64,000 bases of DNA from Salegentibacter_A chungangensis (GCF_042678405.1 NZ_JBHTLI010000001.1:620001-684000), one strand, 5' to 3'; positions 51,378 to 59,885 are shown, counted from the first letter of the stretch. Notes: a model not told the origin generated them from the letters alone. A program made the numbers and translations.

Positions 51378-52187
51378 CTATTCAGAATGCTTTAATGCTT
51401 TTATAAGGTTTTCTACGAAACTCTCTCTTTTTTTTTCGCTAAGCAGGTCTAAAGACAAGAACGGATTTAGATCTTCCAGCTCCACCAGCAAAAGGGAATC
51501 ATCTTTTAGTCTGCAGGCATCCACCCGTGTAATTCCCCGTTCGATGTCATTCCATTCAATAAATTTTTCCGCGAATTTCAGGTCCCCGGGAGCAGGTTCA
51601 TATTCGGTTAATTCCCACCTCTTTTTCTTATCGGGAGCATACAGCGCATATTGAAATTCGTCGTTCAGATAAAAGAAGGAAACTTCATATTCAAAATCTA
51701 TATAAGGCTGAATAAGTTTCCCGCCGGTTCCTGAGCTTAATAGCTCCTTTTTATCCAGGGTCTCCATCCCTATGGAATCGCCGCCGTTCCATATTTTGAG
51801 GATATATTTATCGGGTTCACCGAGTCTTTCAATTTCGTTAAGCTCCTTTACCGTGGGGATCACCGGGTATCCCAGCCTGGTAAGTTCCAGGAGATAGAGT
51901 TTCCCCTGTACGTCTCCTTTTCCGTCGAAGGAATTGAAAGTGAGTATGTTCTGTCCTTTAACCGCGGAAAGGAATTTCTGAAAATATTCCGGAAAACCAA
52001 TTACGGGACCGGTATTTCTGAAGACCACAAGATCGGCAAGTTTGAGATAAGGGATGGCCTGGTGCGGATGCCCGATGAGGATGTTGAAATGTGGCTTTAA
52101 CTTCGAGGTAAGAAAGAGGTCTTCCTCATAATAGTTCCTTCCCTGGGCTTCGTAATAAAGGTCTGTTAGGTATAATATCGTTTTCAT
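51378..52187 (-). CDS. ATP-grasp-like protein
   Basis: A 269-aa soluble protein. The N-terminal half has a preATP-grasp-like alternation (KPHFNILIGHPHQAIPYLKLADLVVF). The C-terminal half resembles an ATP-grasp domain with KYILKIWNGGDSIGM as the lysine strand, KLIQPYIDFEYEVSFFYL and the acidic metal-binding end ITRVDACRLKDDSLLLVELEDLNPF. It looks like a RimK or glutathione-synthetase relative with unknown substrates. Single gene in a run of minus-strand genes. Confidence 0.72.
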   Translation of the reverse strand: MKTILYLTDLYYEAQGRNYYEEDLFLTSKLKPHFNILIGHPHQAIPYLKLADLVVFRNTGPVIGFPEYFQKFLSAVKGQNILTFNSFDGKGDVQGKLYLLELTRLGYPVIPTVKELNEIERLGEPDKYILKIWNGGDSIGMETLDKKELLSSGTGGKLIQPYIDFEYEVSFFYLNDEFQYALYAPDKKKRWELTEYEPAPGDLKFAEKFIEWNDIERGITRVDACRLKDDSLLLVELEDLNPFLSLDLLSEKKRESFVENLIKALKHSE

Positions 52188-52315
52188 TGGCTAAACTTCA
52201 ATCTTTGCTAATTACAGGATTTTTGCCTGTATTCTGGTTATAAACGGGCAAATACTCTTCACCTGAACTTCAAACCGGTTTCGAAGTTAATCCTTTCGTG
52301 GGGAATGAAATAATG

Positions 52316-53017
52316 CTATTGATCGCCATTAATACTGCTTTTAATTTTTTTGTTCAGGCTTTCAATGCGGGCTTTATTTTCTCTGAGTTCCCCAATACTG
52401 GCCTTAAATGTCCTGATATTATTCAATTTCGGGAACAAAAGTTTATTACCGGCAAATGAGCCTGAGACCAGCAGGTTTGGATAATTCAGGAGGAGGATCA
52501 GGCTTTTGATAAAATCTGGTTTTGAAGCGGTAAAGCCTATTTTTTCTGCTGTTCTTTGATTCAGGATATAGGTTGTTCCTTCTACCGGGAGATCCGGGTT
52601 CCCGTCCTCCTTTATTAATTCCAGCAGCCCTTCCAAATATTGCTGGAGGATAAAGGCTTTGCGTTTACTACCGGGGGAATCCCTGTTAAGCACAAAATAA
52701 TAATCGAATAATGTGCCTCCGTGAATGATGATGCTATCCTTTGTTTTTTCTGCTAAAAGCAGCGTAGAGTAATACTTCAGTCTTCCGCTTTTTACAAGGA
52801 ATGGCACATCAAAAAATGGTGCTAAAACTGTCAGGGTGATCCAGGTAAAAAGGAAGGGGAGAAAGTAGATGCCGTAAAAATACGAGATCAAAGAGACGGA
52901 TAACAGGATCAATAAGGAATAGCTTATGAGCTGTATCCGGAATTTTTTTCTTTCTCTCTCGGGTTTCTGATAATAGGGATGTTGCAAGTCAGATTTATGT
53001 TTAAATTTTGATGTCAA
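52316..53017 (-). CDS. Membrane protein of unknown function
   Basis: A 233-aa protein with a basic N-terminus (ERERKKFRIQ), two adjacent transmembrane helices (residues about 28-68) and a large soluble C-terminal region ending in a coiled-coil-like segment (ASIGELRENKARIESLNKKIKS). No domain recognised. It begins two bases after the ketopantoate-reductase-like stop, so it is probably translated from the same message as that gene and the Crp/Fnr regulator upstream. Confidence 0.7.
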   Translation of the reverse strand: MTSKFKHKSDLQHPYYQKPERERKKFRIQLISYSLLILLSVSLISYFYGIYFLPFLFTWITLTVLAPFFDVPFLVKSGRLKYYSTLLLAEKTKDSIIIHGGTLFDYYFVLNRDSPGSKRKAFILQQYLEGLLELIKEDGNPDLPVEGTTYILNQRTAEKIGFTASKPDFIKSLILLLNYPNLLVSGSFAGNKLLFPKLNNIRTFKASIGELRENKARIESLNKKIKSSINGDQ

Positions 53018-53019
53018 AG

Positions 53020-53967
53020 TTATATGTTAAGCTGTTTTTTCTTCAGTTGCTGGTATATTTTTTTGGTAGAGGAAGTATCCACCTGCAATTCGGCGCCATA
53101 CCTGATGATGGTTCCGGCGAAAAGCTCCAGTTCATTTTCTTCCTTGCCCGAATTGATGTCAATCTGCAGTGAAGTTGGTGTTCCAAAGGGAAAAGCAGCG
53201 GCTTTCTCAACGGTCTTCTGGATGATATCTTCAGGAAGGTAGATTTGTTTTTTATCTGCGATCAGTTTTACTTCCCGCATAATGGCTATGGCCTCTTTCT
53301 TTTGATGTTCCTCAGCGAAAACAGCCCCAATAGATGAGTTGTGTTTTGCCGATACCAAACCAACACTGGCTATAAAGATGAACTTGGTCCAGATATCGGT
53401 TAAGGCACTCTTCCTGAATTCATAGTCTATATTGCTTTCCCTGATGAGCTCAGCCACCCAATCGACATCTTCCGAGAGGTGTTCAGGGTCTTTGCCAAAG
53501 ATCAGTTTTCCCGGCTTTCCGTGGTGTTCAATGATCCCTTTTTCTTTAATGTGGGAGGCTACATAAACACAGGAGGGTAAAATTATGTTATGGGGAATAA
53601 TGCTGCGTATTCTTTCGTGAATATCGGCGCCATTCATCATAGGTAACAGGATGGTTTCTTCTGAAATGACCCCGCTCAGCTGGCGGCAGACATTTTCGAG
53701 ATCATATTCCTTCACGCAGATCAGGACCAGGTGCGGGTTGCGTATTTCGGCTATCTCCCCGTAGATCTCATCTGGTCTCGTCCTGTTCTCCGAGTGTTCG
53801 GGAGACAACAGGCTGAGTCCGTTTTCTTTCAGGATCCTGTAGGTTTCCCCTCTTGCCGTAAATGATATTTTGTGGCGCCTGGTGGTCTCGTTGGTCTTAT
53901 TCAGTTTAAACCCGAAGTAACCGCCAACGCCTCCGGTACCAACTACTGCAATATGCTTTTTGTTCAT
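53020..53967 (-). CDS. Ketopantoate reductase family (ApbA/PanE) dehydrogenase
   Basis: A 315-aa NADPH-dependent dehydrogenase related to 2-dehydropantoate reductase. N-terminal loop IAVVGTGGVGGYFG (residues 6-19), LICVKEYD, the PMMNG substrate loop and Lys-containing LTDIWTKFIFIASVG. The C-terminal SLQIDINSGKEENELELFAG is the family signature. The ATG at 53967 is chosen because the Rossmann fold starts right after it. It may make pantoate, but paralogues are common. Confidence 0.87.
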   Translation of the reverse strand: MNKKHIAVVGTGGVGGYFGFKLNKTNETTRRHKISFTARGETYRILKENGLSLLSPEHSENRTRPDEIYGEIAEIRNPHLVLICVKEYDLENVCRQLSGVISEETILLPMMNGADIHERIRSIIPHNIILPSCVYVASHIKEKGIIEHHGKPGKLIFGKDPEHLSEDVDWVAELIRESNIDYEFRKSALTDIWTKFIFIASVGLVSAKHNSSIGAVFAEEHQKKEAIAIMREVKLIADKKQIYLPEDIIQKTVEKAAAFPFGTPTSLQIDINSGKEENELELFAGTIIRYGAELQVDTSSTKKIYQQLKKKQLNI

Positions 53968-54033
53968 TTCTAAAGTGTTTTGTGCAAAGCTCTGAAGGGA
54001 AGCCCGAACCGGCACTTGACAAATGACAAGAAA

Positions 54034-54615
54034 TTACATTTTGCTTGTTTCCTTTCTGATCCGGCTTAAGGAACTGTCGGTGATCCCAAGATAGGAAGCG
54101 ATTATTTTAAGAGGAACGTGCTGAAAGATATCCGGTTGCTGCTTTATAAGGTTAAGATACCTCGTTTCTGCCTTTTTACTCGCCATTTCTATCATCCGGT
54201 CATTAAGTTTGTAGTAATTAATCACGAACAGAAGGCGGCTGAATTCCCTGAATTCGGGGATGTTATGGAAGTTGGACTGCACATTCTCCAGGCCTGTCTC
54301 CCAGAACGAACAGGGGCTTAAGGTCTCAAAGATCTCTTTTGTGGGTTCCTGCCTGAAGAAGGACAAGAAGTCGTTCACAAAGCAGGGGGCAGCATAAATG
54401 TTGGTGGTCACCTCCTCGTTGTCTTCATTCAGGATATAGGAGCGCATATATCCTTCTTCCAAAAAATAGGTTTTGGTGCTAATGCTGTCAAGGTCGAGCA
54501 GCACGGCATTTTTATCCAGTTCAAAAGGCTCAAAGGTCTCCGTGATCTTTGCGACCACCTCTTTCTCTATGGGGAATAAGGAATGAAAATAATCATTAAG
54601 CGAAGACTTGTCCAT
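54034..54615 (-). CDS. Crp/Fnr family transcriptional regulator
   Basis: A 193-aa regulator with an N-terminal cyclic-nucleotide-binding-type beta domain (residues about 20-115, including TKTYFLEEGYMRSYILNEDNEEVT) and a C-terminal winged helix with LKIIASYLGITDSSLSRIRKE. There is no cysteine set for an iron-sulfur cluster. This short-helix subgroup is abundant in Bacteroidota. It is upstream of the PanE-like gene by 66 bases. Whether it binds the TGTAAC-N4-GTTACA sites in this window is not shown. Confidence 0.88.
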   Translation of the reverse strand: MDKSSLNDYFHSLFPIEKEVVAKITETFEPFELDKNAVLLDLDSISTKTYFLEEGYMRSYILNEDNEEVTTNIYAAPCFVNDFLSFFRQEPTKEIFETLSPCSFWETGLENVQSNFHNIPEFREFSRLLFVINYYKLNDRMIEMASKKAETRYLNLIKQQPDIFQHVPLKIIASYLGITDSSLSRIRKETSKM

Positions 54616-54772
54616 TGGGTTGGGCTTAAGACGGATTTTGCGGATAAAAGTAATTATTTCTTATGAAGCCCGGGAGCTGCTTTACAGAAGTTTTGCCACT
54701 CCTGGCTAATTCGCCCTTCGTCATTAAGATTCATAAACATGATAAAAGCAAGCAGGGATGCTAAAATTACGC

Positions 54773-55225
54773 CTACTCCAGCCTGAAGTAAACATCTGCT
54801 TTGCGCTCAATTTCCTTCCCGTCTTTGGTATACGGGCTGTAAGAGAACATCCGCATCGTCTTGCTATTGGGGAAATCTACCAGATCTCTCACCGTACTGC
54901 CGTTTTCGCCGCTTATCCTGTATTTGCCTTCTGAGATCCGCTCCCAGCTCAGATCGGTGGTGGTGGCGCGTTCATTTATTTCGCATTGGCCCTGGGCATT
55001 GAAATGATAGTGCACAGAACTCATATCGCCGTTCGGGCTGAAAGTCAGGGTGCTCTTCTGGAAACAGTCGGAGCCCCGGGTCTCCATTACTTCTCCCTCT
55101 GCGGGATATTCCAGTAATTTCTTGTAGTGCCAGCTGCCGATTATCGGGTCATCGGGAGTCTCGTTTTCTGCTTCGGGAGAGCAGGCCATTAAAATGAGGG
55201 CTAAGAGAAATAGTAGTTTTTTCAT
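54773..55225 (-). CDS. Lipocalin-like lipoprotein
   Basis: A 150-aa lipoprotein (lipobox LMAC, Cys15). The mature part has the lipocalin-like beginning IIGSWHYKKLLEYPAEGE followed by alternating strands (STLTFSPNGDMSSVHYHF; GKYRISGENGSTV). Ligand unknown. It is the last gene of the cassette-like region; a degenerate repeat copy lies 22 bases upstream of its start. Confidence 0.82.
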   Translation of the reverse strand: MKKLLFLLALILMACSPEAENETPDDPIIGSWHYKKLLEYPAEGEVMETRGSDCFQKSTLTFSPNGDMSSVHYHFNAQGQCEINERATTTDLSWERISEGKYRISGENGSTVRDLVDFPNSKTMRMFSYSPYTKDGKEIERKADVYFRLE

Positions 55226-55246
55226 CTTCCGGTATTAATTAAAACG

Positions 55247-55395
55247 TCATATAAAGGTCCCGGGTGGCAGGTGAACGGGTGTAGGGAAGGAAATCTGCTG
55301 TTCCGCCTGCCGGCAGTTAAGACCTTATTTGCGGGTCAAGATAATTATTTTCTTGCTAAGGCTATCGATTAATGGTAATGACCGCTATTATGTAC
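55247..55395 (-). repeat. attC-like palindromic repeat, degenerate copy (R1)
   Basis: It aligns over its whole length with the two better copies: TCATATAAAGGTCCCGG at its start and GGTCAAGATAATTATTTTCT in its 3' half. The terminal core is eroded (AAT and TTT in place of AAC and GTT), so it is probably inactive. It contains CCTGCCGGCAG, part of the palindrome also seen near tRNA-Leu. Confidence 0.6.
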
Positions 55396-55427
55396 TCTTG
55401 CGCATATGACGGGTAAAGTTTTTCTGT

Positions 55428-55991
55428 TTATTCCTGTCCGGGATCTTCCACTGTCTCAAAAGTATAGGCTTCGTAGTAATCGCCTAAAATGCCGGTTCTT
55501 GATCTGCAGAACACCATTCTGTTTTCTGATAACTCCGCAAGCGTATAGTAAGCAAAGGTTGAACCGGAAGCCGTGTTGTCCTTGTTGGTATAGCCTCTTC
55601 CAAAGCTCATATATATGGTCTCAGGATCATCAAGCATCAGCAACCTGGCCCCGAAGGCCTCCCGGTCGGCTGTAAAAATGCCGTCATTTACATCTGCAAA
55701 GCAAAGCTGGTCCCCATAGGTGATTATGGCTTCATCGCTTTCGGCAGAAAAAGTATAGATGTCATCACTAACACAGTCTAAGGTAAAATAGAAATCATCC
55801 GCAGGGTCAGCATATTTGTTTATCACCTCTGTGATCCTCCAGGATTTTTCGCTGTCTCCGTGTATCACAGACATTTGTGAGGCAGGGAATGTTGGGATGC
55901 TGTCGCCGAGATCGTCATTTGAACAATTGCTGAAAATAAAACCCAAGCCAATAAGGCTTAGAAATCTTAGGGAGCTGTAAATTTTTTTCAT
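55428..55991 (-). CDS. Hypothetical lipoprotein carried between two cassette repeats
   Basis: A 187-aa lipoprotein (lipobox FSNC, Cys23) with no recognised domain. Predicted beta-rich, with Cys-containing strands (FTLDCVSDDIYTFSAESD; QLCFADVNDG; MVFCRSRTG). Start and stop are flanked by attC-like repeats 77 bases upstream and 32 bases downstream, as expected for the gene of one cassette. Confidence 0.75.
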   Translation of the reverse strand: MKKIYSSLRFLSLIGLGFIFSNCSNDDLGDSIPTFPASQMSVIHGDSEKSWRITEVINKYADPADDFYFTLDCVSDDIYTFSAESDEAIITYGDQLCFADVNDGIFTADREAFGARLLMLDDPETIYMSFGRGYTNKDNTASGSTFAYYTLAELSENRMVFCRSRTGILGDYYEAYTFETVEDPGQE

Positions 55992-56068
55992 GATGTTTTC
56001 CTGGAAATAAGAATCTATATAAATTTTAGTGTTTTGTTTGTTTTAACCCATATCTTCTAAGGACAATT

Positions 56069-56216
56069 GCATATAACGGTCTCGGTTATCGCCAGTTGGC
56101 GGAGTAGGGGACGCGGTCCCGACACATCGGGAGTCGGCTTAGTATTGGTTCGTTGGTCAAGTTAATTATTTTCTTACTAACGCTGCCGCTTATTGGCGAT
56201 GAACGTTGTTATATGC
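56069..56216 (-). repeat. attC-like palindromic repeat, best copy (R2)
   Basis: In the minus orientation the arms are GCATATAAC and GTTATATGC (9-bp perfect), spacers of 7 and 10 unpaired bases, then ATCGCCA and TGGCGAT (7-bp perfect), and a variable centre with a CCCG / CGGG hairpin. This R''-spacer-L'' ... L'-spacer-R' order with AAC/GTT cores is the attC plan. It begins five bases after the AIPR stop. Positions 56080-56116 are identical to 58003-58039. Confidence 0.65.
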
Positions 56217-56221
56217 AGTTT

Positions 56222-57955
56222 TTATTGAACTTTTAAATATTTGTCAACTAATTTTTCATTTATCAGGTCAGTTGTATTCTTTCTTTCTACCGCTTTTCTA
56301 TCCTTAAAATTTATTCCTAACTCATCACTTTCTATAAATTCTGCAGCTTTTTTAAAATACTCAAACGATTTATCGTAATCTTCTAAAATTTTGAAAATCT
56401 GCTCACACGATTTTTTAATTTTTGCTCTATCACGCAAACTTGATGAAATTGATTTAGTGATTAAAAAGCGAAAAACCATAAGAATGTGATATCTAAATCT
56501 TTTCGAATTATCAAATAATTTATTTTCATTTAGAATCTGTTCTAAAGTGAAGTAAGATAAAGCGCTAATATAATAAGGATAATAATCGTGATCTGGGTTA
56601 AATATTTCAGCACCAATTTTATCAATTAATCTTCCATAATTTCCCGTTACATTATGTGGATTATTTAAAAACATAGAAGAAAGTGATTTTATTTGACTCT
56701 CTCTATTTACTATTCTATACAGAGGAACATCATCATCACTTTTGTACTGATTTGTTCGTCTTTCATAGAACAGTTTATAATCGTTATTTTCTAAGGAATT
56801 ATAGTAATCCTCCAGGTTTCGTTGAAAATCCGATAGCGCTTCTAATTCTACAGCATCTACAGCGGTTTGATTGTTTGTAGCACGAGTTATATCACTTTTT
56901 ATTTCCTGATTTGTTGTGACAATAATTTTGATGGGAATATGCATGTTTTCAATCCCCTCAATAGAACGATTTTCATATAAAACATTGCTAGTTTGACAAC
57001 CATTTACAATTTGATAATTAGAGAGTGTAATTGTTTCTCCTGGTCCTGTAATTTCTTCGGCAACAATAGTAACTCCATTATTGAGAATACAAAATTGTTC
57101 CATCTGGCCCTTCTGTATTGTGCTAGAAATATCTTTATTAACAGGATTATTATCTTGTTCTAAGTAGTCACGAATATTATCATCAAAAACAGATTTCATT
57201 TTACCTGTTTCATCAATTATTATTTTTTTGAACTCTGAAAATGGGAGTAAACCTGAATATGCAACAGTAATTTCTTCTATTGTTGGGATGTTTACTTTTC
57301 GTTCAAATTTTATTGTTGCTTCAACAGGTTCTTTTGTTTTACGATATAAGTTTTGGAGTTCCTTAGAATCTACTGGTTGAACGTTAACTTTATTGAATAA
57401 ATCCAAATTTTCAATTTCCTTTTTATTTGATTCTATGATGCTAACTAAATTTGGATCCTCGACCCATTTTCCAGAAGTACAGAAATACAGCATACAGTTT
57501 GGACTTCTTTCCCTCATATATCTCGTGTTATTATATATGAATTCTCGCATTTCAATAAAATTTCTCATTTCATCAGTAGCGAATAAAGTTGCATCTTCTG
57601 TAAAATAATTTTTAGTCCAACGACAAAAATTTTCAATTTGTTGGTTATTGAAACTCGAGGAAGTTTTAGATTGTACAAAAACAAATGTTACAGTTAACAT
57701 TCTGTTCATTTCCATTATCTGTCTTATTTCACTAGTGTTTGCACATAACTTATTATTTACAATAATCCCAATGCCATCTATTCCTTGGGCAGAATCACCA
57801 GTGCTAATTGACTTTTCGTCAAATGATATTGAATCAAATTCTTTGTTTATTACACAAAAGTTGCAGAAATACTCAAATTGTAAACTTGATTTTAATTTTT
57901 GATATCCTTTTCTATCAATAAAATCGTTTAAAAATCCTCTTGTTATTGTATCCAT
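56222..57955 (-). CDS. AIPR family abortive-infection phage-resistance protein
   Basis: A 577-aa soluble protein. The N-terminal part has a PD-(D/E)xK-nuclease-like arrangement: Asp60 in QGIDGIGIIVN and a QSK strand end (Gln95, Lys97 in VTFVFVQSKTSSSF). The AIPR core follows with FCILNNGVTIVA (288-299), NYQIVNGCQTSN (313-324) and RATNNQTAVD (358-367). AIPR proteins have been linked to abortive infection; a nuclease role is inference. The gene is strikingly AT-rich compared with its neighbours and lies between two attC-like repeats, so it is probably horizontally acquired cargo. Confidence 0.85.
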   Translation of the reverse strand: MDTITRGFLNDFIDRKGYQKLKSSLQFEYFCNFCVINKEFDSISFDEKSISTGDSAQGIDGIGIIVNNKLCANTSEIRQIMEMNRMLTVTFVFVQSKTSSSFNNQQIENFCRWTKNYFTEDATLFATDEMRNFIEMREFIYNNTRYMRERSPNCMLYFCTSGKWVEDPNLVSIIESNKKEIENLDLFNKVNVQPVDSKELQNLYRKTKEPVEATIKFERKVNIPTIEEITVAYSGLLPFSEFKKIIIDETGKMKSVFDDNIRDYLEQDNNPVNKDISSTIQKGQMEQFCILNNGVTIVAEEITGPGETITLSNYQIVNGCQTSNVLYENRSIEGIENMHIPIKIIVTTNQEIKSDITRATNNQTAVDAVELEALSDFQRNLEDYYNSLENNDYKLFYERRTNQYKSDDDVPLYRIVNRESQIKSLSSMFLNNPHNVTGNYGRLIDKIGAEIFNPDHDYYPYYISALSYFTLEQILNENKLFDNSKRFRYHILMVFRFLITKSISSSLRDRAKIKKSCEQIFKILEDYDKSFEYFKKAAEFIESDELGINFKDRKAVERKNTTDLINEKLVDKYLKVQ

Positions 57956-57991
57956 TAAAATTATTTAGGTTTAGATTTCCGTGTAAAATTT

Positions 57992-58125
57992 GCATATAAC
58001 GTTCTCGGTTATCGCCAGTTGGCGGAGTAGGGGACGCGGATTTGTCGGCTTAATATTGGTTCGTTGGTCAAATTAATTATTATCTTTCTAACGGTCCCGG
58101 CTATTGGCGATGAACCGTTTTTAGC
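57992..58125 (-). repeat. attC-like palindromic repeat (R3)
   Basis: A second well-preserved copy, shorter because it lacks the central CCCG hairpin. In the minus orientation the R' end is GTTATATGC but the R'' end is GCTAAAAAC, so only AAC/GTT pairs at the core; the L stem ATCGCCA / TGGCGAT is intact. A mismatch of R'' and R' between adjacent cassettes is expected when R' belongs to the next cassette. Confidence 0.62.
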
Positions 58126-58157
58126 TAAAGTTATTTTTCCTCGAATAACCTTTTGAT

Positions 58158-59024
58158 CTAATCCCATTTCGATGTTGGTCTCTCAAATGGTTCTGTCAGA
58201 AATTTATCAACTATAGAATTAAAGTACTTTGGATTTGAACCAGGAGTATAATGTGTTTCTCCAGGCATTATACATAATTGAGCGTGCGGTAAATTCTCAA
58301 AAATTTCTACCGCATGTTCGTTTTTTATAATATCCTTATCTCCATTTATTACTAACACAGCTGCATTTACATTTTGCAATTCAGAATGGGAAATATTAGG
58401 CTGATAATACAAAAGTTGATCTAGTTGTTTTTCTAAGTTCCAATCTTTTGATTTATCTCCTTTGGCTATCATTTTCTTAGCTTCATCTAAGTTTTCTTTA
58501 ACATTTTTCGGAGCCCAACTGTTTACAGCGGTTGTATCTGGTCTTAAATTGGCTCCCATTGTGACAATTTTTTTAATTTTTACATTGTTATTAATTCCCA
58601 TTTTTAAACCAACAATACCCCCGTCACTCCATCCTACGATATTTATAGAATCAAGTTTTAGATGCTTTACTAATCCTTCCCAGTCTTTAGCTATTTGGTT
58701 GTATGTCAAAGAATCTGTTTTTAATTCTGATTTTCCCTGACCTCGGCTATCTGCAACTATAATTCTAAATTTATCTTTGAAAAAATCAATCTGATTTTCC
58801 ATTGATTTAATATCTGCACCGCAACCGTGAATTAGAAGCAATGGTTCTCCTTTACCATATTCTTCGTAATAAATTTTAGTCTTATTTATTTCTACAAATT
58901 TTCCAACCTTTGAATTGTCACCGTATGGAATTTCAAATTTGGAATTTTCTTTATTCTGGGAGTATGTAAGTCCGAAAACTAAAAATGCTATTAAGACAGT
59001 AAAATTTGATACAGGATTTTTCAT
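58158..59024 (-). CDS. Exported alpha/beta hydrolase in a cassette
   Basis: A 288-aa protein with a signal peptide (to YSQ, residue 23). Alpha/beta hydrolase motifs: LLLIHGCGAD (oxyanion loop), Ser133 in GWSDGGI, an acid in INGDKD (Asp229 or Asp231) and His258 in GETHYTPG. Similar to secreted hydrolases annotated as prolyl iminopeptidase- or haloperoxidase-like; substrate unknown. AT-rich like the AIPR gene and followed 32 bases later by repeat R3. Confidence 0.85.
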   Translation of the reverse strand: MKNPVSNFTVLIAFLVFGLTYSQNKENSKFEIPYGDNSKVGKFVEINKTKIYYEEYGKGEPLLLIHGCGADIKSMENQIDFFKDKFRIIVADSRGQGKSELKTDSLTYNQIAKDWEGLVKHLKLDSINIVGWSDGGIVGLKMGINNNVKIKKIVTMGANLRPDTTAVNSWAPKNVKENLDEAKKMIAKGDKSKDWNLEKQLDQLLYYQPNISHSELQNVNAAVLVINGDKDIIKNEHAVEIFENLPHAQLCIMPGETHYTPGSNPKYFNSIVDKFLTEPFERPTSKWD

Positions 59025-59300
59025 AAAATAATTTTTGCTAATGTGCTATATCCCTCAAACCATTCTCCTTTTCAGGAAAATGCTCCGGGATAAATTCTTA
59101 AAAAGTGATCTTAAGTGTAGGGAAGGTAAAATCGGGGCCTAAGTTAGTAAAAACCAAGAGATTTTGTACGGTTTTGCTTACAGGGGCATTTGCGGGCGTG
59201 GAGCAGGTTTTTGGAAAAGGCATAAAAGCCCCCAAAGAACAGAGTCCTTGGGGGTTCAAGTTACCCACTATCTCATTTGCCCAAAAATAAAACGACCTAC

Positions 59301-59316
59301 TGTAACTTAAGTTACG
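59301..59316. promoter_or_regulatory. Crp/Fnr-type dyad upstream of the DUF302 gene
   Basis: TGTAACTTAAGTTACG contains the 14-bp perfect palindrome GTAACTTAAGTTAC. It shares TGTAAC-N4-GTTAC with the site before the sulfur operon, and its end is exactly 54 positions before the ATG, as in the other case. The preceding part of the 345-base gap (59025-59300) has a CCCCCAAAG hairpin (59229-59253) and no gene I can support. Confidence 0.55.
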
Positions 59317-59369
59317 GTGCAGGTCTCTTTTTTTTATTTAATAGTAGTAACCTAAAAAAAGCTTGCATT

Positions 59370-59756
59370 ATGAATTATTATAAGGAAAAAAAGATTTCGG
59401 GAACTTTTGAAGAAGCTATAGAGCGGGTGAAGGAAGAACTCGAAAAAGAAGGTTTCGGAGTACTGACCGAAATAAATGTAAATGAGACCTTCAAAAAGAA
59501 GCTGGATGTAGATTTCAGAAAGTACAGGATCCTGGGAGCCTGTAATGCCCCTTATGCCCATAAGGCTATTCTTGAAGAAGACAAGGTTGGCGTTATGCTG
59601 CCTTGTAACGTAATTGTTCAGGAACTGGAAAACGGGGAGATAGAAGTTGCGGCTGTTAACCCGATTGCCTCTATGCAGTCGATAGACAATCCCGGCCTGA
59701 AACCTATAGCTGAAGAGATAAAAGCCAAACTGGATAAGGTGATCTCTATGATCTGA
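59370..59756 (+). CDS. DUF302 domain protein
   Basis: A 128-aa soluble protein matching DUF302: EKKISGTFEEAIERVKEELEKEGFGVLTEI, then LGACNAPYAHKAI (Cys58) and VGVMLPCNVIV (Cys79). DUF302 proteins are uncharacterised; they often occur near sulfur or thiol metabolism genes in Bacteroidota, and the shared dyad supports such a link here. The ATG at 59370 is used as the upstream in-frame TTG at 59277 would read through the dyad. Confidence 0.88.
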   Translation: MNYYKEKKISGTFEEAIERVKEELEKEGFGVLTEINVNETFKKKLDVDFRKYRILGACNAPYAHKAILEEDKVGVMLPCNVIVQELENGEIEVAAVNPIASMQSIDNPGLKPIAEEIKAKLDKVISMI

Positions 59757-59785
59757 GAGGCTAATTGTTTTAAAACCTGAAAATG

Positions 59786-59818
59786 AAAAAGGCTGCCAAA
59801 TATCTGGCAGCCTTTTTT
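59786..59818 (+). terminator. Terminator of the DUF302 gene
   Basis: AAAAAGGCTGCCA / TGGCAGCCTTTTT with a 6-base loop. Confidence 0.92.
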
Positions 59819-59885
59819 GGTTGATCTCCGGGAAGAGTAATGCTTCGTCTTTCCCTATTCCAGTCAGAACTTCATAAAAGGGAAT

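Larger units (their letters stand above)
55247..59024 (-). mobile_element. Integron-like cassette array without a visible integrase
   Basis: The block reads, in the minus orientation: alpha/beta hydrolase gene, repeat, AIPR gene, repeat, lipoprotein gene, degenerate repeat, then the lipocalin gene. All genes point the same way, each has one palindromic site after its stop, and the 5' leaders are short (22-77 bases). The hydrolase and AIPR genes are visibly more AT-rich than the flanks. No integrase or attI is seen in the window, so the recombinase would have to act in trans. Confidence 0.5.

Noticed and set aside
54034..54615. The Crp/Fnr regulator as the direct controller of the TGTAAC-N4-GTTAC sites
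   Set aside because: It is not adjacent to either target, and its recognition helix differs from classical Fnr; nothing in the window connects them.
54640..54680. TAATTATTTCTTA stretch resembling the 3' half of the cassette repeats, after the lipocalin gene
   Set aside because: Only an AT-rich stretch matches; no arms or core GTT/AAC are found.
59115..59126. A 12-mer GTGTAGGGAAGG identical to part of repeat R1, in the place where a fourth attC-like site would be expected upstream of the hydrolase gene
   Set aside because: The sequence on either side does not align with the repeats, and a 12-base match between two points of a 64-kb window is expected by chance.
59105..59290. 61-aa ORF between the hydrolase and DUF302 genes
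   Set aside because: Its C-terminus runs through hairpin sequence, the composition is not protein-like and it would conflict with the DUF302 regulatory region.
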